64,000 nt of DNA from an uncultured bacterium (lineage in GTDB: Bacteria; Verrucomicrobiota; Kiritimatiellia; CAIKKV01), in contig CALHRZ010000006.1 of NCBI GenBank assembly GCA_938038445.1, forward strand, positions 1 to 64,000, in the 5' to 3' direction. The notes beneath the pieces are model-generated. The model worked only from the letters and a program-made list of their open reading frames with translations, searched no databases and had not been told where the DNA came from. Positions within the stretch are counted from its first letter, which is position 1, and every line of letters begins with the position of its first letter. This document shows positions 17,081-25,074 of the stretch, piece after piece. The position numbers and the translations under genes are program-made.

Positions 17081-18114
17081 GATGGCGGAATTCGAGGAAG
17101 CAGCCAGGGAGATGGACGTCCGGCCAGTTCAAACGCCATGCGAATCGCGGCCCTCATACTCGCAGGATTCGCCGTTCCCTTCCAGGCGCAGTCGAAAGCG
17201 GTTCCATGATCGGGCGATGTTCGAACCATCGGAAGTCCTAAAGTGATATTCACGCCGCTCTCGAACGCGAGCATTTTCAAAGGCCCCAGACCTTGATCAT
17301 GATAAAGGGCAATGATGGCCGCATAGTTGCCCCGGAGTGCCTGGAAGAATACGGCATCCGCGGGTACAGGCCCAACAACCGCCACGCCTCGGTTTCGTAA
17401 CGCTTGGATGGCCGGCTGTAAAATTCGTTTTTCTTCGGTGCCGATCCTCCCCCCCTCCCCCCCATGGGGGTTGAGCGCGCAGATTGCGATCGTTCCGGAC
17501 GTTCCCAACCACGGAAGAGCCTCCCAAACCAGGGTGGCCGTTTCCATAACCGTTTCACGGTTCAACAGCCGGGGAACACGGGCCAGCGAAACATGGCGTG
17601 TGGCAAGAGCGACCCGAAGTCCGCCTCCCACCAGCAACATGGCAAAGCGTTTCGCACCTGTCAATGCCGCCAACCGTTCCGTATGCCCGGCGTGGGTGAC
17701 ACCCGCCTTTTGCCAGCCCTCCTTGCAAATCGGGCCCGTCACAAGGGCATCAAACCAACCGCCCAATACGCCCTCCACCGCGGCATCGAGCCAAGCAAGG
17801 GAGGCCCGAGCCGCATCCACCCGCACGCGACCGGGGGCCGGCGAATAGGAGGGACTGCCGGGATCCCACAGGGCAACGGGTCCGGAAGGACTGGAGGAGA
17901 GACAAAAGGCCGGCAAACACGGCACGCCTAAAAGGGCGCAAACGCGGTCGGCGGTACCGCGATCTCCAACGAGAATCCGTTTCCATCGCTTCGGCCACCG
18001 GCCTCCAAGGGCAGCCCGTACCGCCACCTCGGGACCTATGCCGTTAGGATCGCCCAACGTGATCGCGGCGCGGCAATCATTCCTTCCCAAAGGACACTTC
18101 GACATATTGGACAT
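17077..18114 (-). CDS. pdxA: 4-hydroxythreonine-4-phosphate dehydrogenase PdxA
   Basis: PdxA oxidises 4-phosphohydroxy-L-threonine in the DXP-dependent route to pyridoxal phosphate; related proteins act in other pathways. This 345-residue protein has AITLGDPNGIGPEV at the N-terminus, VTGPICKEGWQKAG and HAGHTERLA with substrate and metal-binding His, and the typical final metal loop IALYHDQGLGPLKML. VNITLGLPMVRTSPDHGTA is the signature end. The gene order surA-pdxA-ksgA is also found in E. coli, which strengthens all three calls. The start lies about 38 bases inside surA; ATG 18105 is an alternative. Confidence 0.93.
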   Translation of the reverse strand: MSNMSKCPLGRNDCRAAITLGDPNGIGPEVAVRAALGGRWPKRWKRILVGDRGTADRVCALLGVPCLPAFCLSSSPSGPVALWDPGSPSYSPAPGRVRVDAARASLAWLDAAVEGVLGGWFDALVTGPICKEGWQKAGVTHAGHTERLAALTGAKRFAMLLVGGGLRVALATRHVSLARVPRLLNRETVMETATLVWEALPWLGTSGTIAICALNPHGGEGGRIGTEEKRILQPAIQALRNRGVAVVGPVPADAVFFQALRGNYAAIIALYHDQGLGPLKMLAFESGVNITLGLPMVRTSPDHGTAFDCAWKGTANPASMRAAIRMAFELAGRPSPWLLPRIPPS

Positions 18115-19060
18115 GAAACTGTTCTTTCAGGCTTTCGATCCACTGCCGCGCGAGTCGTTCGATCTCTTCGCGCCGCAAACGGGCTTCAATCATGGACCGA
18201 GCCGCATCAAGTCCGATGCGATCACGAGCTTCCAAACGCACCAAATGCCATTCGCCGCCGAGTTCGACCCGCACAATACCCCCCTCAGGGGCCCGCGCCA
18301 GCTTTTGGGCCAGCGGTTCTGCGAGATCCTCGGGATCCCTCCATCCCCACAGTCCTCCCTGATCCGCTTCAGGTCCCCACGAATACTCCCTGGCCAACGC
18401 AGAGAAATCCGCCTCTTTGCGATAAAGCCGATCCATCAATTCGTTGCTGCGAGATTCGGCATCCGGACCGACCAGAATGATCCGACGAAGGAGAATCTGA
18501 CCCGGATGCTCAAATTCGGATTGGTTTTCTTCATAATAGCGACGGATGGCTTCGGGAGAAATCCGAACTTTTCCAGTCAACTCCTGCGCCCGAATTTGTT
18601 CCACGATCAACTGACGGCGTATCGTTTCACGCCATTCGTCGAACGTCATCCTCGCTTGGCCGAGCGCCTCCAGAAAGGCCCTTCGGTCGCCCCCAAACCG
18701 TTTCCGAATAAAATCCTCCGCCTGACGATCCACCGCCTGCTCGGGGATGGAAACGCCTGTTTCGGCGCTTTGCCTGCGAAAAAACGCGAGGACAAGTTCC
18801 TGAGAAATTTTGTCTTCCAGAATCGCCCGAAAAAGACGCTCCTGCTCCCGACGCATCTCCTCACGTCCCATTTCCCGCCTCGCGGCGAGTCGTGTGAATT
18901 CGCGTTCGCCATCCCGGTACACTTCCCCAACGGTAATCGGTTTCCCGTCCACCCAGGCCGCCACCCCATCAAGCAGCGCCGCCTTTTGCTCACGTTCCGC
19001 CGCATGTGCCGCGATAACCACTGCCATTCCAAGCGTTCGAATCAGTACAACAAATCGCAT
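18077..19060 (-). CDS. SurA-like periplasmic peptidyl-prolyl isomerase chaperone
   Basis: This 327-residue protein starts at ATG 19060 with a signal-like hydrophobic segment (MRFVVLIRTLGMAVVIAAHA), preceded by GAGGGAA. Residues 28-190 form a SurA N-terminal-type helical domain (VAAWVDGKPITVGEVY; VDRQAEDFIRKRFGGD). Residues of about 190-300 are one parvulin domain: GQILLRRIILVG, then ADFSALAREYSWGPEADQGG and WGWRDPEDLAEPL. SurA of E. coli has two parvulin domains; only one is present here, as in many other phyla. It would guide outer-membrane proteins, such as the two TonB receptors of this window. Its place before pdxA and ksgA supports the call. Confidence 0.85.
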   Translation of the reverse strand: MRFVVLIRTLGMAVVIAAHAAEREQKAALLDGVAAWVDGKPITVGEVYRDGEREFTRLAARREMGREEMRREQERLFRAILEDKISQELVLAFFRRQSAETGVSIPEQAVDRQAEDFIRKRFGGDRRAFLEALGQARMTFDEWRETIRRQLIVEQIRAQELTGKVRISPEAIRRYYEENQSEFEHPGQILLRRIILVGPDAESRSNELMDRLYRKEADFSALAREYSWGPEADQGGLWGWRDPEDLAEPLAQKLARAPEGGIVRVELGGEWHLVRLEARDRIGLDAARSMIEARLRREEIERLARQWIESLKEQFHVQYVEVSFGKE

Positions 19061-19139
19061 CGTTGGTTCCCTCGAAGAGGAGTATGACACAACACGCGCG
19101 GTCGGGCAAGCGGCAGCAGGCAAAATCGATGGCCGCCCC

Positions 19140-20447
19140 CTACGGGGACTTGTCTTCCGGGCGGACGAGCGTGCGCCCCATCCACTCCAGTGTCTCGAAA
19201 TCTCCAACCCGTTCACGGAAAAGACGGTAATAGAGAAGTTCTTCCTTTCCGGGTAGGCTCCATCCGTTCGGAAGCACCCGCTCCCGCGAAAAGTCTTTGT
19301 CACTCACGGCGCGCTCGGCCCACTCGCTTAAAAGACCGCCGATCCCGCATCCCTGCCAAAACTTGGCCTTCGGGCGCAGAACCAGTGCGGTCGGCAACAA
19401 TTCGCGAACAGCCTGCCGCAAGATCCATTTTTCACAATCGTCCTTGATCTTCCACGACAACGGAATGCGCAACGCATAGGCCGCAACCTCCGGATGAAGA
19501 TAGGGCAAAAGAGGCGTCAAACCGTATGCCCCTGCGCATCGGTCCACCCGTTGCAGTGCCGTGTGATGCAGTTGTCCGGGAAGAAGGGCCACTGCTGCGG
19601 CCCGGGCGGACGATTTCATATTTTTGATCCAGGCATACCCTGCAAACAACTCGTCGCTGCCTTCGCCCGAAAATACATGGGAGGTCCATTGAGAGGCCTC
19701 GCGGGCGGCGAGATAGTGGACCACGCTGGACCGAACCAACAGTCCATCGAATGATTCGAGCGCTTCGATGACGTCGGGCAACACAGAGCGAATCAAAGGA
19801 AGGGAAACCGCCACTTCATGATGGCGCGTCTTGAGAAACTCTGCCGCTTGACGGGCAAACCGCAAATCAGGAGATTCGGAAAGGCCCGCCGCAAACGTGT
19901 GAAGCATTCCTCTCTGTTTCATCGCCAACGCCGTCACGGTCGTGGAGTCCAATCCGCCCGAGAGCCACGTGCCTGCATCCGGATACGCAACAAGGGACTG
20001 TCCGACCGCATTTTCTAAGCGGCGACGAAGTTCCCTGGCCAGAACCTCCGGAGGATCGGACAACAGGGATGCCTTGGGGGGATGCCATCCGGGCCAATAT
20101 TCCCGCGGCTTTGAGACCCCCACCGCCCGGAGAGCTTTAATTTCGGACGCAAAACAAAGAGCCCCGCCTTTCGCCTCGCCCAAATAAAGCGGCGCGGCGC
20201 CAAAGGGATCGCGATGGAACTCCAATCGCCCCCCCGTAACGCAAACCCGAACAAAGCGTTCCGGACCGGTCTCGTCCCGAACAACCCGAGGATCCTCCCC
20301 CCGCGGCTCCCCTTCCGCCACACCCAATGTTACCCCATCGATTTCCCAAAGGCGAACAGCACGACGACCCCGATGGCGGAGACGGGACAGGATCCGCTCC
20401 ACATCATTTGAGGCCCCTGCAGCAGCCATGCCGGCAATTCCATTCAT
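19140..20447 (-). CDS. Asparagine-synthetase-like protein lacking the catalytic Cys2
   Basis: The protein has 435 residues, shorter than the 550-630 of AsnB. The N-terminal glutaminase-type domain is degenerate: it begins M-N-G-I-A-G, so the nucleophilic Cys2 of class II amidotransferases is Asn. The usual HRGPD and GHRRLSI segments are not conserved, though RDPFGAAPLYLG and FASEIKAL remain. The C-terminal ligase domain looks intact: LSGGLDSTTVTA is the PP-loop for ATP, and FSGEGSDELFAGY is the second nucleotide segment. It could adenylate a carboxylate and use free ammonia or another amine. The start is fixed by ATGA overlap with the upstream B12 gene. True asparagine synthesis is possible but less likely. 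Confidence 0.8.
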   Translation of the reverse strand: MNGIAGMAAAGASNDVERILSRLRHRGRRAVRLWEIDGVTLGVAEGEPRGEDPRVVRDETGPERFVRVCVTGGRLEFHRDPFGAAPLYLGEAKGGALCFASEIKALRAVGVSKPREYWPGWHPPKASLLSDPPEVLARELRRRLENAVGQSLVAYPDAGTWLSGGLDSTTVTALAMKQRGMLHTFAAGLSESPDLRFARQAAEFLKTRHHEVAVSLPLIRSVLPDVIEALESFDGLLVRSSVVHYLAAREASQWTSHVFSGEGSDELFAGYAWIKNMKSSARAAAVALLPGQLHHTALQRVDRCAGAYGLTPLLPYLHPEVAAYALRIPLSWKIKDDCEKWILRQAVRELLPTALVLRPKAKFWQGCGIGGLLSEWAERAVSDKDFSRERVLPNGWSLPGKEELLYYRLFRERVGDFETLEWMGRTLVRPEDKSP

Positions 20448-22330
20448 TCCGTTCCTATCGTAGTACGCGATGGCGTCAAAAGGGACGAATGCAACCGTTG
20501 AGAAACCGACAGTGGCCTTCCTTCAGAATCGACCGCACGCACAGCGCCCTGCATGATCCGAGTCGTCCAGCGGGTCGCTAAAGAAAACTCGTCCCGACAT
20601 TCGGTCAGCCAGGGCACGAGCAGATAGCCTCCCGCCAAGGCGCGATAGAGCCCCATGGCGGAATAAAGCGAAGGGATGTCATGCTCCATGAGTTGAATCA
20701 ACAGGCGCAGGTCCCGAAGGAGTTCTTCTTCGCGGGCGCGAATCTCGGGGTGATCCGTGAGATCGTCAACCGACCCCTGTTGTCGAAGGCGACGATATTC
20801 CTCCAAGGCGTTCCTGGTAATTCGAATGCTTTCGTTGATAATTGCGGGATCCGCAAGATCGGAGGCCTCCGAATAACTGACGACGTGAAGAATCGGCGGG
20901 CTGTTGGGATCGCGCGGTTCGATGTCGTCCATCAGCGCAGTGACGGCCGCAAGTTGGGCTTTCGCCTTTTCAAGATCCGGACTGAAATAGTCCAACCCGC
21001 CTCGAGGTTGCAGAATCACAGTAAAGCGTTCGTCTTCGAGTTCACGGACCAGCCGCAAAAGGGCCCGGGCTTTGGCTAAATCATGAAGCCCCCACGTCGC
21101 CTTCGGAGTATTCAACATGATTTGAAGGATAAAATGGCGAATGCCTAGTCGTTTGGCCGTCCGGGCAGCCAATACAACCGCCGCAAGGGCGGACACATCA
21201 TCCGATCCCCGAAATGCAAAATGATGCGCGACGTTTGCCTCAAGAGGTTTACCCCGTGCGGCAATATCCCGGATCGTAGCTAGATGTTCGTCGAGATTTT
21301 CTCGAACCGTATTCGGGCCGCGTCCATCCAGCCGGCAAAACCACCAAAAGGAAAGCGCATGCCAAGCGATGTGAATTCGTTCTTCATACATGGCGGCCAG
21401 CGCGCGCAAACCCCGCGTGCCTGCATACGTTCGCACCAGCATAGGGCGAGCTGCCTTCCACACCTCTTCATATTCTTCAGGGGTCTGAATGGGAACTCCC
21501 CCCCCATTGGGCAAACCCGTCCAATCCAGTCCGAAATGAGACTGGGTAAGTTGGGATGCGCCGATGGAAAGCACATCCAACAGGCCACCCTCCGCCAATT
21601 CGCGTGTCCAACGAAGAAACAGTCGAACCGCTTCGTAACGGTCAGGATGATAGGGGCCGACATGGGCCCGGACAAGTGGGGGAAGATGGAAGCGACGCCC
21701 ATGCTGAAGCCGAGCGATTACGGTATCTTGCGACGTGCCAAATTCCGTGTAACCGGTGCGATCCACCGGCTTTACCGCAAGGTACTCCCCCTTCCGGATA
21801 AGGTCGCGGCCGAACGCCAACCGCTGCTCATCATAGGCGAGTCCAGCCTTCACGTCTGAGGGAACAGCGCCCATTTCAACGCCGAGAAGACGAAGGGTCT
21901 CTTCCTGGGTCTCATCCCCCCGAAAAACAGCGGCCACAAGGGGGATCTGCCGCCGGACTTTCTCACAAGCAGAGGGAAGACCCGCGAAATAGACGGCACG
22001 GATCGGCCCCCCTTCTTCAGCCACCAAACGGCGATCCTTCAAGAGCTGAGCCACCAAGCCCATGAGGCGGGCTCCATCGTCGGGATCGAGCCGATAACTG
22101 AACCCGAGCCTCGTAAGCCGTTGGTCCCGAATCCAGGCGGCCAGGCGTTCTTTGAAAAGAGGATGAGCGGGATTTCCTGCCGCTTCGGCAATCGCCCCCT
22201 GTCCCAAAACCGCCCGAATCCCACAGCTTTCCAAAAGTTGGGCGACGGTCGTCAGCCCCAAGGTGTGGACATCGTGAGCGGGGTGAAGCAATCCAAAACG
22301 TTCCTCTCGGGTAATCTGCTTAACCGGCAT
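20444..22330 (-). CDS. B12-binding domain fused to a glutamate-mutase-E-like TIM barrel
   Basis: I do not know this protein as a named family. Residues 12-40 read HPAHDVHTLGLTTVAQLLES, containing Asp20-x-His22-x-x-Gly25, the lower-ligand motif of cobalamin-binding domains, and a helix of the right kind follows. Residues of about 180-540 look like the TIM barrel of methylaspartate (glutamate) mutase E: YTEFGTSQDTVIARLQHGRR, EANVAHHFAFRGSDDVSA, and SYSEASDLADPAIINESIR as the exit segment. Carbon-skeleton mutases usually carry these parts on two subunits. A role in a B12-dependent rearrangement is inferred. It precedes the AsnB-like gene by an ATGA overlap, which suggests linked function. Confidence 0.55.
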   Translation of the reverse strand: MPVKQITREERFGLLHPAHDVHTLGLTTVAQLLESCGIRAVLGQGAIAEAAGNPAHPLFKERLAAWIRDQRLTRLGFSYRLDPDDGARLMGLVAQLLKDRRLVAEEGGPIRAVYFAGLPSACEKVRRQIPLVAAVFRGDETQEETLRLLGVEMGAVPSDVKAGLAYDEQRLAFGRDLIRKGEYLAVKPVDRTGYTEFGTSQDTVIARLQHGRRFHLPPLVRAHVGPYHPDRYEAVRLFLRWTRELAEGGLLDVLSIGASQLTQSHFGLDWTGLPNGGGVPIQTPEEYEEVWKAARPMLVRTYAGTRGLRALAAMYEERIHIAWHALSFWWFCRLDGRGPNTVRENLDEHLATIRDIAARGKPLEANVAHHFAFRGSDDVSALAAVVLAARTAKRLGIRHFILQIMLNTPKATWGLHDLAKARALLRLVRELEDERFTVILQPRGGLDYFSPDLEKAKAQLAAVTALMDDIEPRDPNSPPILHVVSYSEASDLADPAIINESIRITRNALEEYRRLRQQGSVDDLTDHPEIRAREEELLRDLRLLIQLMEHDIPSLYSAMGLYRALAGGYLLVPWLTECRDEFSLATRWTTRIMQGAVRAVDSEGRPLSVSQRLHSSLLTPSRTTIGTE

Positions 22331-22350
22331 GCCGCTCTCCCGGGGGGTTG

Positions 22351-23028
22351 TTAACCTTCCAAATCGCCTCGGCCGGCGCGTTGATCCTCACGGAAACTGT
22401 CGAGAAATCGGCGGAGGGCATCGCGGGCCATCTCCTTGCACCCCAACCCGAAGGCCAGTGCAAGGCCGAATGCCGTTGCGGCCACAGCAATCCGCACGAC
22501 ATCCATGATGAATCGAACATCCACGCCGAGTTGCTCGACCGCCATGATTGCAACAACAAAAATTCCCACCCAGCGGATCACCCGGTAAAGCAGATCCGCA
22601 AAAGGAAATGCGGCGTTTCGGGCCAGGGTGCGAACCACTTTGGCGCAAAAAATGACCGCAAGAGTACCGAACAGACCAATGCCCGCCGCCCCAATTAGAG
22701 AAGGAAGAAACGCCTGAATCCGGCGGGTCAACGTCACCACGACTTCGACTCCCAAGCGGTGAAACGCCGCAAGCAAGGAAATCAGCAGAATGATCCAAAA
22801 CACGGCTGTCGCCAGAAGACGTGAAGGGGTATAGCTGACGTCTCCCTTTCGCAGAAAGTCGGAGATCCCCACCCGGTCACACGCCTCATCGAAACGCGCC
22901 CGATCCAGCAACCAACGAAAAAGTCGTCCGAGAAATCCCGCCGCTGCGCGGCCGATCACCACCAAAATCAATGCGGCCCACCCGTTCGGGAGCGCGGCCC
23001 AACCTTCCCACAAGCGTGCGATCGTCAT
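22351..23028 (-). CDS. Small membrane protein of the MscS/conserved-TM-helix type
   Basis: This 225-residue integral membrane protein has about four hydrophobic segments: around residues 15-35, 70-92, 110-135 and 150-205. The last part, VAATAFGLALAFGLGCKEMAR, is the glycine/alanine-rich pore-like helix seen in conserved-TM-helix (PF05552-type) and MscS-related proteins, which usually reads ALALAFGLGGQE. The beta domain of MscS is absent, so gating like MscS cannot be assumed. It starts one base after the stop of the opine-dehydrogenase-like gene and ends 20 bases before the B12 gene, inside the same operon. It might transport or sense the product, but that is a guess. Confidence 0.65.
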   Translation of the reverse strand: MTIARLWEGWAALPNGWAALILVVIGRAAAGFLGRLFRWLLDRARFDEACDRVGISDFLRKGDVSYTPSRLLATAVFWIILLISLLAAFHRLGVEVVVTLTRRIQAFLPSLIGAAGIGLFGTLAVIFCAKVVRTLARNAAFPFADLLYRVIRWVGIFVVAIMAVEQLGVDVRFIMDVVRIAVAATAFGLALAFGLGCKEMARDALRRFLDSFREDQRAGRGDLEG

Positions 23029-23029
23029 T

Positions 23030-24214
23030 TCATTCTCCTTCCGCTCCGCCGATGGCGAGTCGGCGGATTTCCCGGATGCTTTTACCTGCCAAGCCGAGAC
23101 GTTCCATGGTCCGCCCTACTTTCCAATAGTCACATTCATGCATCCGGGACGCCAATTGAATCACCAACTCAATGACGGGCGTCGTCACACCTACCTGCTT
23201 TCCCAAACTGGCCATCGGCACCAAACTCATCGGCACATCCTCAAAGACATAGCGATGCTGAATGTTTGGGGGCGCCCGAATACCCCGATAGGCGTCGGTC
23301 CGTTGAATCGCCTCATACAGATTCCGCCCCGAAGAATCATAGGTGAGATAAAGCCACTCACGGGCCGTCACCGTCCCCACCCCTAGCGCCCGGGCCAGCA
23401 ACACACGCTCACCGTCCAATGCTTCAAGGACGCGGGCGGTTGATGGGGTGATCCCCTGAAGGTAGTAGTCGAAATCCCCCTGGGTCGCCTCGATCCACCC
23501 CGCATTGAGCAGCGTGAGAGCCGGATGGAAGATCGCGCCGATGTTGTCCAAACTGGTGCAGAGCACATTGTTTCCCGCGGAGAAAGCAGGGAGCACCGGT
23601 TGCAACAAATCCAACACCATGGGAATTCGATGCGCGGGTAGCGTCGCGAGCGGAACTTTGTTTTTCACACGGTAAATATGAGCCCCGTTCCGCGAAACCG
23701 CCCGCGATGCAAACAGAAAAGTTTGCGTTTCTCCCACGCAGACATCTGCCTTGATTCCCCGCTCCATGAGAACCTGCCGCACCTCAATCGCGCCAAAGGT
23801 ACGGCCCGGATTCAACAGGACGATTTGTCCGTCCCGAAGATGCGGTGCCATCGCCCCCGCAAGAGGACGGTGGGCTGTGGCCGGCGTAACCACCAGGATG
23901 ACCTTCGCGCCTTCCATCGCCTCGGCGATATCCGATGTCGCCCGTTCGATCGCTCCGAACCCCTGAACGGCTCCGGAAAGCCGAATGCCGCCATGCCAGC
24001 GGACGCCGTTCAGCTTTTCATCCGTGCGATTATACAGTTGAACCCGGCATCCTTTGAGGGCAAGCCAACCCGCCATGGCCAGCCCTCCATGGCCGGCCCC
24101 CATCACACAAAACACCGGCGCGTCTCCCCCGGACGTCACGTGCGTCCCGGCCGCTAGGGCGCTGTCGGCAGGCGACCGATTGGACACAAAAGACGAGGCG
24201 CAATGACGATTCAT
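23030..24214 (-). CDS. Octopine/nopaline dehydrogenase family NAD(P)-dependent oxidoreductase
   Basis: This is a 394-residue protein. CVMGAGHGGLAMAGWLALKG is the Rossmann dinucleotide fold, and VILVVTPATAHRPLA is the usual TP-A-H segment of opine dehydrogenases. The C-terminal helical domain holds LDNIGAIFHPALTLLNAGW; the N-x-x-x-x-x-HP pattern with His is the catalytic region of this family. Opine dehydrogenases reductively join an amino acid and a 2-oxoacid. The start ATG 24214 lies at the predicted transcription start, so the mRNA would be nearly leaderless, and residues 1-30 look unconserved. As head of the B12/AsnB-like operon it may feed or finish that pathway. Confidence 0.78.
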   Translation of the reverse strand: MNRHCASSFVSNRSPADSALAAGTHVTSGGDAPVFCVMGAGHGGLAMAGWLALKGCRVQLYNRTDEKLNGVRWHGGIRLSGAVQGFGAIERATSDIAEAMEGAKVILVVTPATAHRPLAGAMAPHLRDGQIVLLNPGRTFGAIEVRQVLMERGIKADVCVGETQTFLFASRAVSRNGAHIYRVKNKVPLATLPAHRIPMVLDLLQPVLPAFSAGNNVLCTSLDNIGAIFHPALTLLNAGWIEATQGDFDYYLQGITPSTARVLEALDGERVLLARALGVGTVTAREWLYLTYDSSGRNLYEAIQRTDAYRGIRAPPNIQHRYVFEDVPMSLVPMASLGKQVGVTTPVIELVIQLASRMHECDYWKVGRTMERLGLAGKSIREIRRLAIGGAEGE

Positions 24215-24221
24215 TTCTTCG

Positions 24222-24249
24222 ATTCTATTCGGCTTTTGCCCTTTGTCAA
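24222..24249 (-). promoter_or_regulatory. Strong sigma-70-type promoter of the opine/B12/AsnB-like operon
   Basis: On the minus strand TTGACA (perfect -35) and TAGAAT (five of six) are 16 bases apart. The predicted start falls at about 24215, one base before the ATG at 24214, so translation may be leaderless. Confidence 0.65.
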
Positions 24250-24527
24250 GAGCGAATAAACTTCCGAAGAACGGTTGGAACACGAAGAATCGAAGGGAAG
24301 GAAATGACCAGCTGGAAGTATTGGAATCCCACGGATCCAAACAGGACATTACGGATTACTGAAAGACCGTGGCGCCGCAAGACCCGGCAAATGGAGCGAA
24401 CGCCCCTTATCCAACCTGGACCGTCCCAACCTCGAAAAGCCGGATGTTCCGGTCCTGGCCGCCGGACGTTGTTCTCCCCATACAAATACCCTCGAGAACA
24501 TAAAAAAATTCAGAAAGGGAGTTTTGG

Positions 24528-24557
24528 TTGCACAGGGCCGGCAGGCTGTGATATTTT
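24528..24557 (+). promoter_or_regulatory. Putative promoter of the CBS-hydrogenase operon
   Basis: TTGCAC lies 16-18 bases before GATATT or TATTTT. The same -35 hexamer stands before the tRNA-fMet gene. The leader to the GTG start would be about 35 bases and includes the AAAGGAG site. Confidence 0.4.
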
Positions 24558-24596
24558 CCTTCGTGCCGGGGCATGGATTTCGGAAAGGAGCGCGCC

Positions 24597-25037
24597 GTGA
24601 ATACTCCCATCAGCCAAGTGTTGGACCGGAAAGGCCGGGATGTGGCGACGATCGGCCCGAACGCGACGGTCTTCGACGCCATTCAACTCATGGACCAAAA
24701 GGGAATCGGTTCCCTCGTCGTCCTAACCAAAACCGGAAAAATCGCCGGAATTCTCACGGAGCGGGACTGTTTCCGCAAAGTGATCTTGCTCGAAAAAAAT
24801 CCTCGGCAAGTTCCGGTCAAAGACGCCATGACCAAGAAAATCATCTACGTCACACCCGAGACCACCGTTGACGACTGCATGTCGCTCATGACCCAGAAAC
24901 GGATCCGCCACCTTCCAGTGCTGGAAAACAACAATCTGGCCGGGCTGATCTCCATCGGAGACCTGGTTAAGTTCGTAGCCTCCGAACAGGATCTGATGAT
25001 TCGGAATCTCGAAAAATACATCGAGGGTTCGCTCTGA
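24597..25037 (+). CDS. CBS-domain pair protein heading the hydrogenase operon
   Basis: This 146-residue protein consists of two CBS motifs forming one Bateman module: ATVFDAIQLMDQKGIGSLVV with GILTERDC, and TVDDCMSLMTQKRIRHLPV with GLISIGDLV. Such modules bind AMP, ATP, NAD(H) or SAM and report energy state. The start is the GTG at 24597, because AAAGGAG (24584-24590) sits six bases before it, while the ATG at 24573 has no site. The short tail ends in an amphipathic helix (ISIGDLVKFVASEQD then IRNLEKYI). It is 37 bases from hydC, so it may tune hydrogenase activity by nucleotide binding; that link is inferred from position. Confidence 0.85.
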   Translation: MNTPISQVLDRKGRDVATIGPNATVFDAIQLMDQKGIGSLVVLTKTGKIAGILTERDCFRKVILLEKNPRQVPVKDAMTKKIIYVTPETTVDDCMSLMTQKRIRHLPVLENNNLAGLISIGDLVKFVASEQDLMIRNLEKYIEGSL

Positions 25038-25074
25038 TCGGAGCGAAGACTTTTTCTCTACCGGGAGTTCTTCT

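Larger units (their letters stand above)
24215..24596. other. Divergent intergenic region between the opine-dehydrogenase-like and CBS genes
   Basis: This 382-base stretch separates divergent operons. It holds the minus-strand promoter at 24222-24249 and the plus-strand promoter at 24528-24557. The middle part (about 24300-24480) is G+C rich. Short frames on both strands start with weak sites and look like nothing known. I looked for riboswitch cores (B12, c-di-GMP, THF) and saw none. Confidence 0.5.

Noticed and set aside
24300-24480. Riboswitch-like sequence in the intergenic region
   Set aside because: A GCCGCAAGACCCGG stretch recalled riboswitch cores, but no pairing pattern of a known class could be built.
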